In this document: one piece after another, positions 10,767 through 21,079 of the stretch
Layout of the letters: every line of letters begins with the position of its first letter
Position numbering within the stretch: position 1 is the stretch's first letter
Position numbers and translations under genes: made by a program
NCBI GenBank assembly: GCA_006503475.1
Contig: RSEH01000112.1
Location: 82,301 to 146,300, forward strand
DNA from: Stentor roeselii
Taxonomy: Eukaryota; Ciliophora; Heterotrichea; Heterotrichida; Stentoridae
Direction of reading: 5' to 3'
Length of the DNA stretch: 64,000 nt
The notes under the pieces: generated by a model
What the model was told of the DNA's origin: nothing
Seen by the model: only the letters and a program-made list of their open reading frames with translations
Database searches by the model: none

Positions 10767-13579
10767 ATTAGTTATTAGATTAGTTTTTAGAATGAATTGT
10801 GGTTGAAGAGTTTGAGAAAGAATCTTATTGATTGAGAAAATTTTTGAGCTGTTTTATAAGAATTTGACTGAATACTTCATTTGTTCTGAAGAATTCGAGT
10901 TCCTCAAAAGGCTATTCTGATATATATTAACTTTAAATTATGAAAAGCCTTTCAACATGTTCTTATGCTTCCACGATATATTCTTATCTAAAATATTTTT
11001 GAATTCCCATTAAAATACGAACTTTTGGATTTGATTGATGAAGGATATCTCCAATCAGAGCATCTTTTCTTGAATTTCGTACAATTGAAACACAAATATA
11101 AAGAATTAATCAGTTTTTTAAGTATTCTTATTCATACTCTTTACTTTTTGTTTATATGTTATTTGGATGCTGCACTGTTTTGATATTTTTTATTGCTTAG
11201 ATAATATGAAAAGATTATTTTTGTTTCTAAGTTGAATAGAAACTGGATTTAGTTGATTTATAAAATTTTCTGTCTTTAAAATGCCCAGAGTCTGGAATTG
11301 TGATACTCCAGATACCCTAAAATGGAAACTTACCCTAAAAATATTAGATTTATAAATCTTAAAGTTTTTAATAATGCGAAATTTAATAGATTTTGGTACT
11401 TCAGCTCAAAGCCGAACTTAAATATTAACATTAATAAAATATATTGAATTTGAAAAGAAATCTTTTGATTTAGAGTTGCTTGAATACAAACATATTCTTA
11501 CTTTTTATATTTTATGATGACTATGTTTATTGAATTACATGGAGAAGAAAGAAGATCACATTAACAACAGTTCTTAATCCTTTAATACTGGAAAATTTTG
11601 CTTTCTAAGTAATTTTTGAATTATTCATAGTTATTAATTATAATGGTTGATATTTTATAGGTTAAAACATTATTCCTAAACTTGAAACTCTGAACTACTC
11701 ATGAAATTTGATTTAAATCATTTTTGACCTTCACAGGTCTGATTTTTGATTAAGATTCCCAATCAAAAACTAAGCACATTAATAAAATTATTAAAACCGT
11801 AAGTCCATGTGACTTTTTTAAACGATGACCAAGAACTTTAAAAATAAAATTCTAAAGACTTTCTTAATTTAATGCTTGGACTATAAATAATTACATTTAT
11901 TATAATAAAATCATTCATATTAATAGTTGATACTCTTGAAATTGCTGAAAGGCTTAAAAGCTACACGACAAAAATTATGAAGACTTAAAATCGAATTACT
12001 ATTGAAAGAAAACTAATATCTTCTAGGGATTCATTTCTTTGGGGTGTTGTTTTAATAGTCCTTAACAAAAAATTCTTACAGTTCCTGATATCAATTATAA
12101 ATGCGATAAAATATTTACTTGGATAATGGTCTTTTGAAAATAAATAAGATAATTTTAATATAAATATGTTTGCCTTGCATATCCGAACTAAATTATATAA
12201 TTCTCAGAAAAAATTAAAATTGATCAAAGAAGTACAAAAACAATAAGTATCATTAATGATTTCTTCATTATTATAAATTCACTTAGAGTTTTGATGAAAG
12301 ATATCATCATAATTGTTTTAAGATTCTTGCAGCTGACTTCTAAGATCTTCACAATCTTCCTTAATTTTGCTTGGTGCGTTCCGTTTTAAATTTGGCAGCA
12401 GAAATGGGTCTGTCTTGTATTTCATCAAGGAGATACCTTCAAAAACGACACATAAATAACGGTTTAAGAGATTCTCATCTGAATTGAAATTCACTTCTTC
12501 TTCAGTCATATTCTTCTAGACTCTAAAGTTGATTATTGTTTTCTAGAAGTTGTATAAATACATAACTAACCTTTAGATAAGGCTTGTGAGGCAACTAGTG
12601 ACGATCTCATCTTATTCTAAGTCATTCTAGAAATCAATTCATCATTTTTTGGGGTTTTCATTAGATGTACTTTTATTTGTCTTATTTTGATATATTTGAG
12701 GCAAACAGAAAGCATCACCAATGATTAATAATTATATAAGGTATTGAATGAATGAACTCGAAGTCAAATCAGGTTGTATATAGTTCGAATAGAATATAAC
12801 AGGATTAAATAAAGAAGCTATAAGGCTAAACTATTATCCAATTCAGATAATCTTAATGATATACATATCTGAAATATCAATACTATCAGCAAAAATGAAG
12901 TCCTGGTATTTATCTCTGTATATTTTATAATCATGCAATTCTTATAATGTTTAAGACACGTCTTCACTCTAATCACAAGGTAAAATCAAGAAAAAATGTG
13001 AATCTAGAATATTCTTATACCATCTCATCAAATTGTATAACCCTACTAAGACACTCTAAATATTTTAATATCACTGAATAGCTCTTAACTTATATTTAAA
13101 AATTTTATAAAACCAGAGCTTTCAAGTTGAAATAGTAATTTTTTCACTGTTTCAGTAACTCTAAGACTTTACATCATTTCATTTGACAAAATAAGGGATT
13201 TATACTAAAGAAAATTCTGATTTGTTGTAAAAATTCATTAAATTTTAAAACTTTTCATAAACATTTTTAGAAATTTTTATAGAAGCTTGGAATCCAAATA
13301 CGAGTTTCGATGATGAAAATGTGCATAAAAATTGAATATTGAAATGTATATAACTTAATATTCAAGTTATTGTCACTTGAACAAGCAATGATTTATATTT
13401 TAGCTATCTTAATTTCTTGCTTAATTGGAAATTCTACAAAAGCATATCTTGCGTAAATTATTACTTTGGCACTTTAGTTAAACTAACCCTATTCAAAAAT
13501 TAATCGACTACCCAAAAGTTAATAATTTTTACAAAAATGATAAAATTTTAATATATATACAAATCCAATAGTAACATAA
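10767..13579. other. 2.8-kb gene-poor spacer
   Basis: AT-rich DNA between two array members. The only stretch with protein-like composition is the short minus-strand ORF at 12318-12509 (listed separately). Elsewhere stops are frequent in all frames and I recognise no RNA or mobile element. Confidence 0.5.
12318..12509 (-). pseudogene. Short ORF, possible gene remnant (63 aa)
   Basis: A 63-codon frame starting MTEEEVNFNSDENLL and ending QLQES has a protein-like residue mix, unlike the spacer around it. The same frame continues upstream (to about 12660) with protein-like residues broken only by TAA/TAG, so this may be the tail of a decayed gene. No TATAA element abuts its ATG and no family was recognised. 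Confidence 0.3.
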
Positions 13580-14098
13580 ATGGCAGCAAATGAACATGGA
13601 CATCATCACCACGGTGAAGCCCACCGTGATTATCGTAAGTGTCTGACAATCGATAACATCATAATCATTGTCTTAGGAGTCTTGTCATTGATCTTGAACC
13701 TTGTCTTTATCGAAATTTCATATCAGACCTTTGTCGGTCCAGTCTTATATGTGTCTACAGGAGCTCTGGGTCTTTATTACATCAAAAGTAAAGAAGACAC
13801 CTATGCTAAGATCTACAAGATTCTCATCTGGGTTGAAATCGTCTTCAACATAATTGCCATGATATACTTGGTAGTCATTTTGATTATCACTGGGGTCTTA
13901 GCTGAACATATGGACTGTGCTCCTGGAGATAAGGTATGTGAAGCACTTGACGACGCTCTTATCGTAGTGCATATCATCTTAGGAATCACTTTTATCATCT
14001 GTTTAGGAATTCTTATTTTGATGTGCTTTACTTTGTCTCATTTCAAGAAATTCGAGGCTGATAGACAGAGTCATCATTATGTGAAACATCACGATTAG
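13580..14098 (+). CDS. Four-helix membrane protein with His-rich N-terminus (172 aa)
   Basis: Near-collinear with the gene at 10245. N-terminus MAANEHGHHHHGEAH is His-rich; helix 1 (about 27-47), loop and helix 2 (GPVLYVSTGALGLYYIKSKEDT), helix 3 (about 80-107), acidic two-Cys loop (CAPGDKVC), helix 4 (about 125-150) and a basic/His tail (DRQSHHYVKHHD). The start ATG follows AACATAA and begins ATGGCAGC like its relatives. The stop is TAG. The high C/G content at third positions compared with the spacer suggests selection for expression. Function unknown. Confidence 0.7.
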   Translation: MAANEHGHHHHGEAHRDYRKCLTIDNIIIIVLGVLSLILNLVFIEISYQTFVGPVLYVSTGALGLYYIKSKEDTYAKIYKILIWVEIVFNIIAMIYLVVILIITGVLAEHMDCAPGDKVCEALDDALIVVHIILGITFIICLGILILMCFTLSHFKKFEADRQSHHYVKHHD

Positions 14099-14684
14099 AT
14101 TAGTTATTAGTTAAGGTATTGAATGAATGGATTTAGGGATAATAAGATTTTATCTGGTTTGAGTTAATTGGATTTGATAGAGGGGATTTTTTGAAGGTAA
14201 ATTTAATTATTTTTGTTTTTTAGTATATTGGTTTATTATATTTATACCATTCTTATATTATGACAACAATCTTCACCATATATCACTATTTAAATTAAGA
14301 AATAATTACACTCTAGTATATTTTTTATTCTCTACTAAATTGTAGAACCTTACTCAGTTTCTCGTTTGAATTTCAAATCATTCAATAACTTTGAATTATT
14401 TATCTCAGAGTTATCTTAAGGCATAAAAAATTACCTTATTAAAGAGAATAGAGACGTATCCAAGCTTTTAGCAAAAAAAAAATTTTTGTAAAGAAAATCC
14501 TAAAACATACAAAAAACCCCAAACAAGTTTAACTAAATTCCGAAATTTAATGATTTATAGTTCATTTAACTCAACTATGTTTTTTGATATGATTTCAGCC
14601 CAATTCATAGTTTTTCAAGAAACCCAAAATTATATAATATTAAAATTATTATACAATTTCTATAATTTTTTCCATATATAAATA
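14099..14684. other. Intergenic, nothing recognised
   Basis: About 590 nt, AT-rich. CATATATAAATA directly precedes the next ATG. Confidence 0.5.
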
Positions 14685-15254
14685 ATGGCCATCAGAGATA
14701 GTACCCAAGGAGTTTATACACTTCTCGGTGAAGATGACAAGGACTACAAACAGCGAATTACAATCGAAAGCATTCTTATGATATCATTAGCCATCGTATC
14801 TTTCATAATAGGCTACTCGATAGTCCAAGATGACAATTCAAAAGATAATCTAAAATACGTAATTCCATTTCCAGTTTTATACACGATTTCAGGCATAGTA
14901 GGCATCATTTACACCAAGTTAAAAAATGAAATTTATGGAACTATTTTGAATATCATGATTTGGCTTGAACTTATATTGAATTTTATTGTGATTATTGTAA
15001 TTGCTATTGATTTTGGAAATTACATTCATATGGAAGTTAAGTTGGAACCTAATCAAATTGATTCAAATTCTACATATTTAAATCCAGAGACAGAAAATAA
15101 TGACAAAAATATTGATTCTGATAGATACATCGCTCTTCATTATGTCAGCAACTTTTGTTTCTTAGCATTGATTCTGGTGAGTAAAACTTTATCAGACTTC
15201 AGAAGTTTAGAACTTGAAAGAAAAAAGCATCTCTTTGAAATGAATATGGTTTAG
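14685..15254 (+). CDS. Four-helix membrane protein, divergent array member (189 aa)
   Basis: Shares the family order but lacks the His cluster. It has an acidic N-terminus (LLGEDDKDYKQR), helix 1 (about 28-46), the loop and helix 2 'FPVLYTISGIVGIIYTKLKNE' that aligns with the GPVLY/TGALGL segment, helix 3 (about 88-108), then a longer acidic Asn-rich loop with no Cys pair (about 110-150), and helix 4 (about 150-168) with a 'LSDFRSLELERKKH' tail matching LSHFxKxExDRKSH. The start is fixed by TATATAAATA upstream. The stop is TAG. Confidence 0.65.
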   Translation: MAIRDSTQGVYTLLGEDDKDYKQRITIESILMISLAIVSFIIGYSIVQDDNSKDNLKYVIPFPVLYTISGIVGIIYTKLKNEIYGTILNIMIWLELILNFIVIIVIAIDFGNYIHMEVKLEPNQIDSNSTYLNPETENNDKNIDSDRYIALHYVSNFCFLALILVSKTLSDFRSLELERKKHLFEMNMV

Positions 15255-15892
15255 GATAATAATTAGATTTAGAGGAAATTTTAGAATTGCAGAATTGAGA
15301 TTTAGGGTTAACACTAAACAGTCGAATGAATAATTTTAATGGAAATATAAGTCTCTTTTGAAATAACATTGCCAACAAATTTAATACAACCAGAACATCT
15401 CGAGAACAACAACTGAAAGTATCAAACTATACACTAAAGCTATAATTATTATCATAGATCCTTAAAATGATCATAAGTTTGTTATCTTAATATATAGGTT
15501 TAAAGCTATCCTTTCAATCTGATTTAAAAATGTTAGTCTAAATATCTAAAATTACATCAATGCATTGACCTACCATCTCAAACTTTATGCATTCATAAAT
15601 CTCTTAATCCCCCATACCAATCTTCTAAATATATCCACATATAAAACAATCAACTTAAAATGTTATAAATCTCCCAAAATCCAAACCCATCACATAATTC
15701 TACTTTTTCCCTAAATAAAACATTTCCCTTCTTTCCTCATTAACAATCCTTCATCACCTCAAATCCAATCCTATACCCTATACCGCATCTCAACCACCTC
15801 AAAAAAATCTCAAAAATATTTCAAAACCTCTCCAACACCCTGATCTTCAAACCCTTAAACTCCTCACCTCACTAAACTCAAAATAACAATAA
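15255..15892. other. Convergent intergenic region
   Basis: About 640 nt between a plus-strand and a minus-strand gene end. From 15600 on it is C- and A-rich on the plus strand, with many CC and CAA runs. No ORF or RNA supported. Confidence 0.5.
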
Positions 15893-16840
15893 CTACTTAT
15901 TAACCCTAGCTCCAACCTTCTCAGTAAGAGGCTTATCATACTTCTGCCGAGGCACGTCTTCTTTCCATTCAAAGAAGTTTTTCGGCCTGGGAAGAGCAGC
16001 TCGATTAAAAGTATTAACTTCATCAAGAGTCCTAACATCATGTCTAAAGTCCCCAAGACTAAAAAGGCTTTTTTCTGGTTGATTTTCTTCAACAAGAATC
16101 ATTCTTTTCTGCTCTTGTCTTAAAAACGGAGGAGGTTTCATGTTTTTCATGTGATTTGGAGGAACACTGTTCGATTCTATTTGCATCCAGTTTGGAGCTA
16201 GACTGGAAACATTCTGAAAATTTGCTTTTTCGCCTTCTTTAAATGGACCTGTTCTTCCTAGACGGTGTTTTCGGTTTCGCGACTGAGCTGAAACGTAGAT
16301 CCAACCTGAAAGACGACTGAAGACTGTTAAGGTCTGGTCTTTACTTGTTGATTCGCTTGACTTTGGAAGTTTGAACCAGTCAGGGGTTTGGTCTGTCACT
16401 TTGAAAGTATCTTCTGCTTTCACTGCGTATGGCTTGGCTCGTGTGCAATACAACCAGTACTCATTAGCAGGAACACTATTCGGTACCCCAGATCCCTGTT
16501 GAAAGTCCGCCTTAGCAACAGTTTTCGAGCAGTTAACAGAATTATTCGCTTTTCTAAATACCTCTTACTGAGAAAACTCTCTATTTTGGACCTGCTTAAC
16601 ATTCGGCAAAGAGAGTACTTCAGGATTATACCTATCAGTCAAAGGTGAGCGACTCTTCGTAATCGGCTTCACGTCCAAATCAGCAGAATGATGCGGGTTT
16701 CTTGAAAGAATAGAAGCAGCAGCTCCAGGCTCCGCGATATGCTTTGAAAACCTTGAAGGCTCTGACGTTATCTTCACTACTCCCGTCGTGTAAAAGGTCT
16801 GGTCAACCTCATTTCTTGACCTCGGAGGAATCTGCTTCAT
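15893..16840 (-). CDS. Unnamed basic protein, two exons with a 15-nt intron (310 aa)
   Basis: Two frames (16840-16565 and 16453-15893) form one gene once a 15-nt intron at 16554-16568 is removed. Exon 1 ends in TCT-CA and exon 2 starts A-AAA-GCG, so the reading continues as REFSQKANNS with no loss of frame. The product starts MKQIPPRSRNEVDQ, is basic and Pro/Ser-rich with short conserved-looking patches (YWLYCTRAKPYAVKAEDTF, TGPFKEGEKANF), and ends GARVNK. The low complexity and the many aromatic/Pro motifs would fit a microtubule- or cilium-associated filament protein, but I recognise no family. The start follows CCATAAAA. The stop is TAG. Confidence 0.7.
16554..16568 (-). other. 15-nt spliceosomal intron
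   Basis: On the minus strand the intron reads GTAAGAGGTATTTAG. It carries an in-frame TAA and a consensus-like GTAAG 5' end and TAG 3' end. Removing it joins two open frames. Confidence 0.85.
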
Positions 16841-16893
16841 TTTTATGGTTTGAAAGAGGAAACTTCTTTAAAGAAAAGTGAAAAGTAGTAAAT

Positions 16894-17997
16894 ATGGAAT
16901 ACTTCAAAGAACTCACCTCAGACTCAGCTGTTCATGAATACCTTAAAGACTTTCCAGAAAATGACTGGAAATTGGTCATTAAAAAGACTCTTTTATATGG
17001 AATCCACTCTTTAAAAGCACTTGAAAACCTCGGCCTTGCTTCACCAAAACTAGAAAAAATCCCGGCTTTACATTCAGAAATCGCAGAACTTAAAAAAAAT
17101 GTTAAGGAAGAGGCTTTAAATAATCAGAACTTTGATATTAAAGATAAGTCTAGAAGAGAAAATAAAGAAATATCGAGAACGATTAATAAACCTCGAGGAA
17201 CTAGTCAAAAACAAGTCAGAGACCGCGGAAAACCTGTAAATTCAGCAGCTCTTAGAGGAAGCAGCAAAGACTTGATGAAACAACCGCCTTTTAAATTAAC
17301 TGGAAAAGAAAGACCTGAAGTTCCTAGAAAACTTCCGAAATACTTACAAAATATTGACTCGAAGATTAAAGAAGATGTTCTTAAGTCTAGAAAAGGGAAC
17401 TTTAGAGGTGATAGAAGTGAGAGAAGTGATAGAAAAGAAGATAGACCGGAAAAAGAAATCAAATATGAGAAAAATTTTAGAGATGATAGGGAAAGATTTG
17501 AATGGAATGAAAAAAATCGAGGGGAAAAGGAAAAAGTTGAATGGAATGAAAAAAATCGAGGGGAAAAGGAAAAAGTTGAATGGAATGAAAAAAATCGAGG
17601 GGAAAAGGAAAAAGTTGAATGGAATGAAAAAAATCGAGGGGAAAAAGAAAAAGTTGAACGGAATGAAAAAAATCGAGGGGAAAAGGAAAAATTTGAAAGG
17701 AATGAAAAAAATCATGATAAGGGCTTCAGGGTTGAAAGACAGGAAAAAAATGAGAAAAAGGACAGAATTGAAAGGAACTTCGAGGGAAAGACTGACAAAA
17801 AAGAAAAAAATCTTCAGGGAAAATGGGAAGAATGGAAAAATGTTGATCTCTCGAAGCAGAAAAGTTTAGATAGTAATGAAGAAAGCCCCAGGTCTAGTAG
17901 TTCATTTTCGACTTATCATGCTGCTGATGAGGTGAAAGAGTTTTATCAGAAAGAGTTTTCTAAACTGATGCCGTTTGGGAGTAATCAAAAGTGGTAA
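16894..17997 (+). CDS. Charged repeat protein with an N-terminal helical domain (367 aa)
   Basis: Starts 53 nt from the divergent start of the previous gene. Residues 1-70 look like a folded alpha-helical domain (EYLKDFPENDWKLVIKKTLL). The rest is highly basic and disordered. Residues about 203-275 are five and a half tandem copies of a 13-residue unit (KNRGEKEKVEWNE), encoded by near-identical 39-nt repeats at 17500-17713. The C-terminus (about 335-367) is Ser-rich and then helical (VKEFYQKEFSKLMPF). No family recognised. The TAA stop is followed by AT-rich spacer. Confidence 0.65.
   Translation: MEYFKELTSDSAVHEYLKDFPENDWKLVIKKTLLYGIHSLKALENLGLASPKLEKIPALHSEIAELKKNVKEEALNNQNFDIKDKSRRENKEISRTINKPRGTSQKQVRDRGKPVNSAALRGSSKDLMKQPPFKLTGKERPEVPRKLPKYLQNIDSKIKEDVLKSRKGNFRGDRSERSDRKEDRPEKEIKYEKNFRDDRERFEWNEKNRGEKEKVEWNEKNRGEKEKVEWNEKNRGEKEKVEWNEKNRGEKEKVERNEKNRGEKEKFERNEKNHDKGFRVERQEKNEKKDRIERNFEGKTDKKEKNLQGKWEEWKNVDLSKQKSLDSNEESPRSSSSFSTYHAADEVKEFYQKEFSKLMPFGSNQKW
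17500..17713 (+). repeat. 39-nt coding tandem repeat, about 5.5 copies
   Basis: Units start at 17500, 17539, 17578, 17617 and 17656, with a partial copy from 17695. The first three are identical; later ones carry single changes (W to R, V to F). Because 39 is divisible by 3, copy-number changes keep the frame, and the strand opposite and a second plus frame also stay open. Confidence 0.9.
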
Positions 17998-18457
17998 ATT
18001 TGGAATTAAGTTAAATTAGATAAATCAACATTTCATATATAATTTCTAAAAATATCTCAAATATGAAATTCCAGAATGGTTTCATGATAGGTCAACAGAA
18101 ACACGGATATTTCTTTAGTGCTGTTTAAGATTAAATATTTAGAGTGATTTTTTGATAGAAGCTTGAAAGTACCTTAAGTGGTTTCAAATGAAACTTGAAA
18201 CCGTTATCCAAAATACCTTAATTCCCGGGTAACGAAATCACGATTTAAAAGTCCTGATCACTCCCGACATATCTACCCACTCCAATAAACCCAAAACCCT
18301 TTCCTCCCATCTCCTTCCATTCCAACCTTCAAATCCTTGCAACCATCTCGATCTCAAAACCTTCAAAAAGACAAATCACAAGTATTCAAAAATCATTCCA
18401 TGTAATCCAAAAACTGACAATAAACTTAACCTTCATTAATGTGGATGGTGTATATAA
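17998..18457. other. Intergenic, nothing recognised
   Basis: About 460 nt. The last 200 nt are C-rich on the plus strand. GTATATAA abuts the next ATG. Confidence 0.5.
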
Positions 18458-18988
18458 ATGTCAATAACAGCTGGATTTATTTCAGAGGTCTCATCTAAAA
18501 TCAATGATAATAGAGAAACACACGGGTTTCTCTCAAAATTCAATCTTCCCAGGCCGTTAACAATGAAACTCGCATTTTTGGTCGATCATTTCCTTTACCA
18601 ACTGGACTTACCTGAAGAGATCCTGGGAACATCTTTTTTACTACTCAAAAATTTCTTCCCATATCTTTCACCGAAAAACGTTCATCGAATTGTTTTCACA
18701 GCTTTGGTACTCGCGTATAAAGCTTTCACCACCAAGCATGTCAAAAACTCGACTCTTGAAAAAATTGGAGTTTTGAAAACTGGAGAACTTGGGGAACTTG
18801 AAAAGATTATGATTCAAAGGGTTGGGTGGAATCTCAGGTATGATGAAATTGACCAAACCTTGGAACTTCTCGGCAAGGCTGCCCAAGATGAAAAACAAAG
18901 CGAGTCTCAAGAAATCGAAGATGATGACACAGATTTCACAGAAGGAGGAGAAAATGACAGCTTTTCCGAGCTCAGCGCGTTTTTCTAA
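18458..18988 (+). CDS. Cyclin-fold protein, PHO80/cyclin-P-like (176 aa)
   Basis: Residues about 25-135 match the single cyclin box of PHO80/cyclin P/U-type cyclins: LAFLVDHFLYQLDLPEEI (helices 1-2), LSPKNVHRIVFTALVLAYKAF (helix 3, where family members have LTSxNVHRxxLTALLLAxKxxxD), KIGVLKTGELGELEKIMIQRVGWNLRY (helices 4-5, typically KIGGIsxxELNxLExxFL..xdf). Such cyclins bind and activate Pho85/CDK5-type kinases. The canonical Asp after the helix-3 Lys is not obvious (KAFTTKHV). The C-terminus is acidic. The start is fixed by GTATATAAATG; the stop is TAA. Confidence 0.7.
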   Translation: MSITAGFISEVSSKINDNRETHGFLSKFNLPRPLTMKLAFLVDHFLYQLDLPEEILGTSFLLLKNFFPYLSPKNVHRIVFTALVLAYKAFTTKHVKNSTLEKIGVLKTGELGELEKIMIQRVGWNLRYDEIDQTLELLGKAAQDEKQSESQEIEDDDTDFTEGGENDSFSELSAFF

Positions 18989-19176
18989 AGTATTTTTAAT
19001 GTAAAGTTTGAGATTCATATGATTTTTACTTTGTGGTGAGTGTGGATGTTTGGGTATAGTCAAATATGGAAGAACTGGCAAAGTCTCAGTAATTCAAGCG
19101 GCATAAAGAAACAATTGAAGAAAACATTAAACCTGAATGATTTCTTGATTATTAAGACCTGTTGAAATAATAGACA

Positions 19177-19821
19177 ATGACTAAATATGAAAAAAATCTT
19201 TTTCTCAATTCTAAGAAAACCAAAAAACCTAAAACTTCAAAGTCCTTCCTTTCACCTAAAAAAAATCAATCTTTCTCCATAAAAATGAAGAAAAGCGTGT
19301 TCAAAAGTCCTGAAAACGCTTTAAAGACTTATAAAGTCTCATCAAGTAGTCCATCCTGTCGACTGATTTCATTAAACCACCATAATCCCAGATCTCTAAA
19401 GCGAGTGAATTTCACATTAGAAAGTCCAAATGTAAGCCGTCAAAAGCTAAAAATCAAGAACTCTTTACTAAAAAAACACGAAATCCTTCGCGACTCTCGC
19501 AACATATCCTCAAAGCGAGGAAGCAGCTCCTCAGGAAAGATTTCTCTAAAAAACTACATAAATTCCAGCTGGTTAATCAACAAGCCCCTCTTCCCAAAAA
19601 GTTCAGAACAGTTATTAATCGCTCAAATGAGCCTAAACACATCAAAACCTTCTAAAACTCAAAAAAAAAAACCTTTCCAACTTCAGGTATTTTTAAAAAA
19701 CACGAAAAAAAGCGAGTCAGAAAAAAGTGAAGAAAATGAAGAAAGTGAAGAAAGTAGTGAAATTTGTTTACCTTTCTTGAAAGCCAAGCTTTACTTTCAA
19801 AGCCGTGAGTCTTTCTGCTAA
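19177..19821 (+). CDS. Unnamed Ser/Lys-rich basic protein (214 aa)
   Basis: No recognised domain. Residues 1-170 are Lys/Ser-rich with many SP sites (SPKKN, SPENA, SPNVS), so it is probably disordered and phosphorylated. Residues about 175-200 switch to an acidic Ser/Glu run (SEKSEENEESEESSE). It ends tail-to-tail with the next minus-strand gene, only 4 nt between stop codons. A small basic nuclear or cytoskeletal protein is possible, but that is a guess from composition alone. Confidence 0.55.
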   Translation: MTKYEKNLFLNSKKTKKPKTSKSFLSPKKNQSFSIKMKKSVFKSPENALKTYKVSSSSPSCRLISLNHHNPRSLKRVNFTLESPNVSRQKLKIKNSLLKKHEILRDSRNISSKRGSSSSGKISLKNYINSSWLINKPLFPKSSEQLLIAQMSLNTSKPSKTQKKKPFQLQVFLKNTKKSESEKSEENEESEESSEICLPFLKAKLYFQSRESFC

Positions 19822-19825
19822 ATTA

Positions 19826-20404
19826 TTATGTATTAAGATAATGCTTCGATATCTTCTCATAAACTTCTAAAAGTTGCTCTTCGGAGCAGTCATGAGGCAC
19901 GTGAAACAAAAGCGTATCGCTCAAGTTATAAAATCGCCAAAGTGAGTGAAAATAAAGAAAGTTGTCGATGTACAAACTTCCTGATCGACAGTAGTTCAAA
20001 CCAGAAACGTTGAGCAAGGAAGTTGGAAAGAAATAGTTTTCATCAGCTTCTGAAGTGATTTTCTCGTTTAAGACTGAATAACCATCGAGGTCTTTCGTAA
20101 AACTTTTCAGGTTACGAGCGGATTCAACTGCTTTTAAATCGTTTTTTATGAATGGCAGGTCGTATAAGATTAGAACTACTTGGATACGGTCTTTAAAAAG
20201 TTCTTTTCGGGATTTTATAGCGGTTTGGAGAAAATCTACAGCGTTTAAGCAGTCTTTTGATGATATTCTTAACTTTAAAGATTGAAAAACAGGGATTTTT
20301 GAAGACTTTCGCAGATTTTTCATTACTTGGGGAAGGGTTCTGATGTTTGACTGGTTAATGATGCAGTCGTCGAAGTAGATGAAGCTGAATTCGACTAGAT
20401 TCAT
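19826..20404 (-). CDS. Unnamed protein (192 aa)
   Basis: A globular composition with alternating hydrophobic strands (IQVVLILYDLPFIKNDL; GLNYCRSGSLYIDNFLYFHSLWRF) suggests an alpha/beta fold, but I recognise no family. It is the downstream member of a same-strand run: its ATG lies 13 nt after the stop codon of the NUDIX gene, and those 13 nt contain TTATAA. That leaves no room for a separate promoter outside the NUDIX coding region. The stop is TAA. Confidence 0.6.
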   Translation of the reverse strand: MNLVEFSFIYFDDCIINQSNIRTLPQVMKNLRKSSKIPVFQSLKLRISSKDCLNAVDFLQTAIKSRKELFKDRIQVVLILYDLPFIKNDLKAVESARNLKSFTKDLDGYSVLNEKITSEADENYFFPTSLLNVSGLNYCRSGSLYIDNFLYFHSLWRFYNLSDTLLFHVPHDCSEEQLLEVYEKISKHYLNT

Positions 20405-20417
20405 TTATAATCTAACA

Positions 20418-21023
20418 TTAAAGTGTCTTAGATTTACTCATCTCGACTCCTAAGGCGAATGTGTAGACCCGGGAGTCTAATGAGTAGTTTTTTTCTTTGC
20501 ATAGATCTGTCAGGTAGCTTAAAATGCCTTCTAAGGGGATCAGCTCTACTTTGATTGACTCCCCTGGGTCTAGGCTTTGTACTGGGTTCTTGTTTTCGGT
20601 GGTGTCCAGGTCAACATCTATCCTAACCAGCAAGTTGCTTTCATTACTTTTCCAAGGATCATTAAAAGAGACCATGCCCACCCACTTGACGTGTTCAGCC
20701 CTTGCAACAAATCCAGTTTCTTCCTTCAACTCTCGAATAGCAGCAGCTTTCAAATCAGTTTCATGTTCTTCAATCATGCCTGCTGGGAACTCAATAACCC
20801 ATTGATTAACAGGTATTCTGAAAGTAGCAATAGTGACGACCTTCTCCTCTCCACCTTTGCTAACCTTGGCCAAGATACCTACTCCATCAGGTTCATTCAA
20901 ACTTTTCTTAAAAGGTCTTTCAACGAATTCCCAAACGCCAGCGACGTCCTTATTTTTGAACTCAGCCCTGTAAAAATTTAGCCACTTTCCAGCATATTGA
21001 AGAGACTTGGTGAGAACTTTCAT
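20418..21023 (-). CDS. NUDIX hydrolase, ADP-sugar diphosphatase-like (201 aa)
   Basis: NUDIX enzymes hydrolyse nucleoside diphosphates linked to another moiety. The Nudix box is clear at about residues 76-100: GMIEEHETDLKAAAIRELKE followed by ETGF, with the RExxEExG metal-binding helix; the spacing between its first Glu and RE is one residue longer than the GX5EX7RE consensus. Upstream lies the typical 'VVTIATFRIPVNQWVIEFPAG' strand-loop seen in NUDT5/NUDT14-type ADP-ribose and UDP-glucose pyrophosphatases, and the length fits that subgroup. The start ATG follows TTTATAA. The stop is TAA. Confidence 0.85.
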   Translation of the reverse strand: MKVLTKSLQYAGKWLNFYRAEFKNKDVAGVWEFVERPFKKSLNEPDGVGILAKVSKGGEEKVVTIATFRIPVNQWVIEFPAGMIEEHETDLKAAAIRELKEETGFVARAEHVKWVGMVSFNDPWKSNESNLLVRIDVDLDTTENKNPVQSLDPGESIKVELIPLEGILSYLTDLCKEKNYSLDSRVYTFALGVEMSKSKTL

Positions 21024-21079
21024 TTATAAATAATCTAACTGCTGTAATCCACATTTTTTATTATAAATCAATGTTATAA

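Noticed and set aside
12318-12660. A GINS-complex subunit relic
   Set aside because: Weak similarity in residue order only; no diagnostic motif survives.
17344-17715. Minus-strand ORF of 123 aa rich in FFIPF
   Set aside because: It is the reverse of the 39-nt repeat array and has no start context; a shadow of the plus-strand gene.
17354-17869. Second plus-strand frame open for 171 codons
   Set aside because: It stays open only because of the repeat; N-terminal and C-terminal parts of the 16894 frame are more protein-like and have the usual start context.
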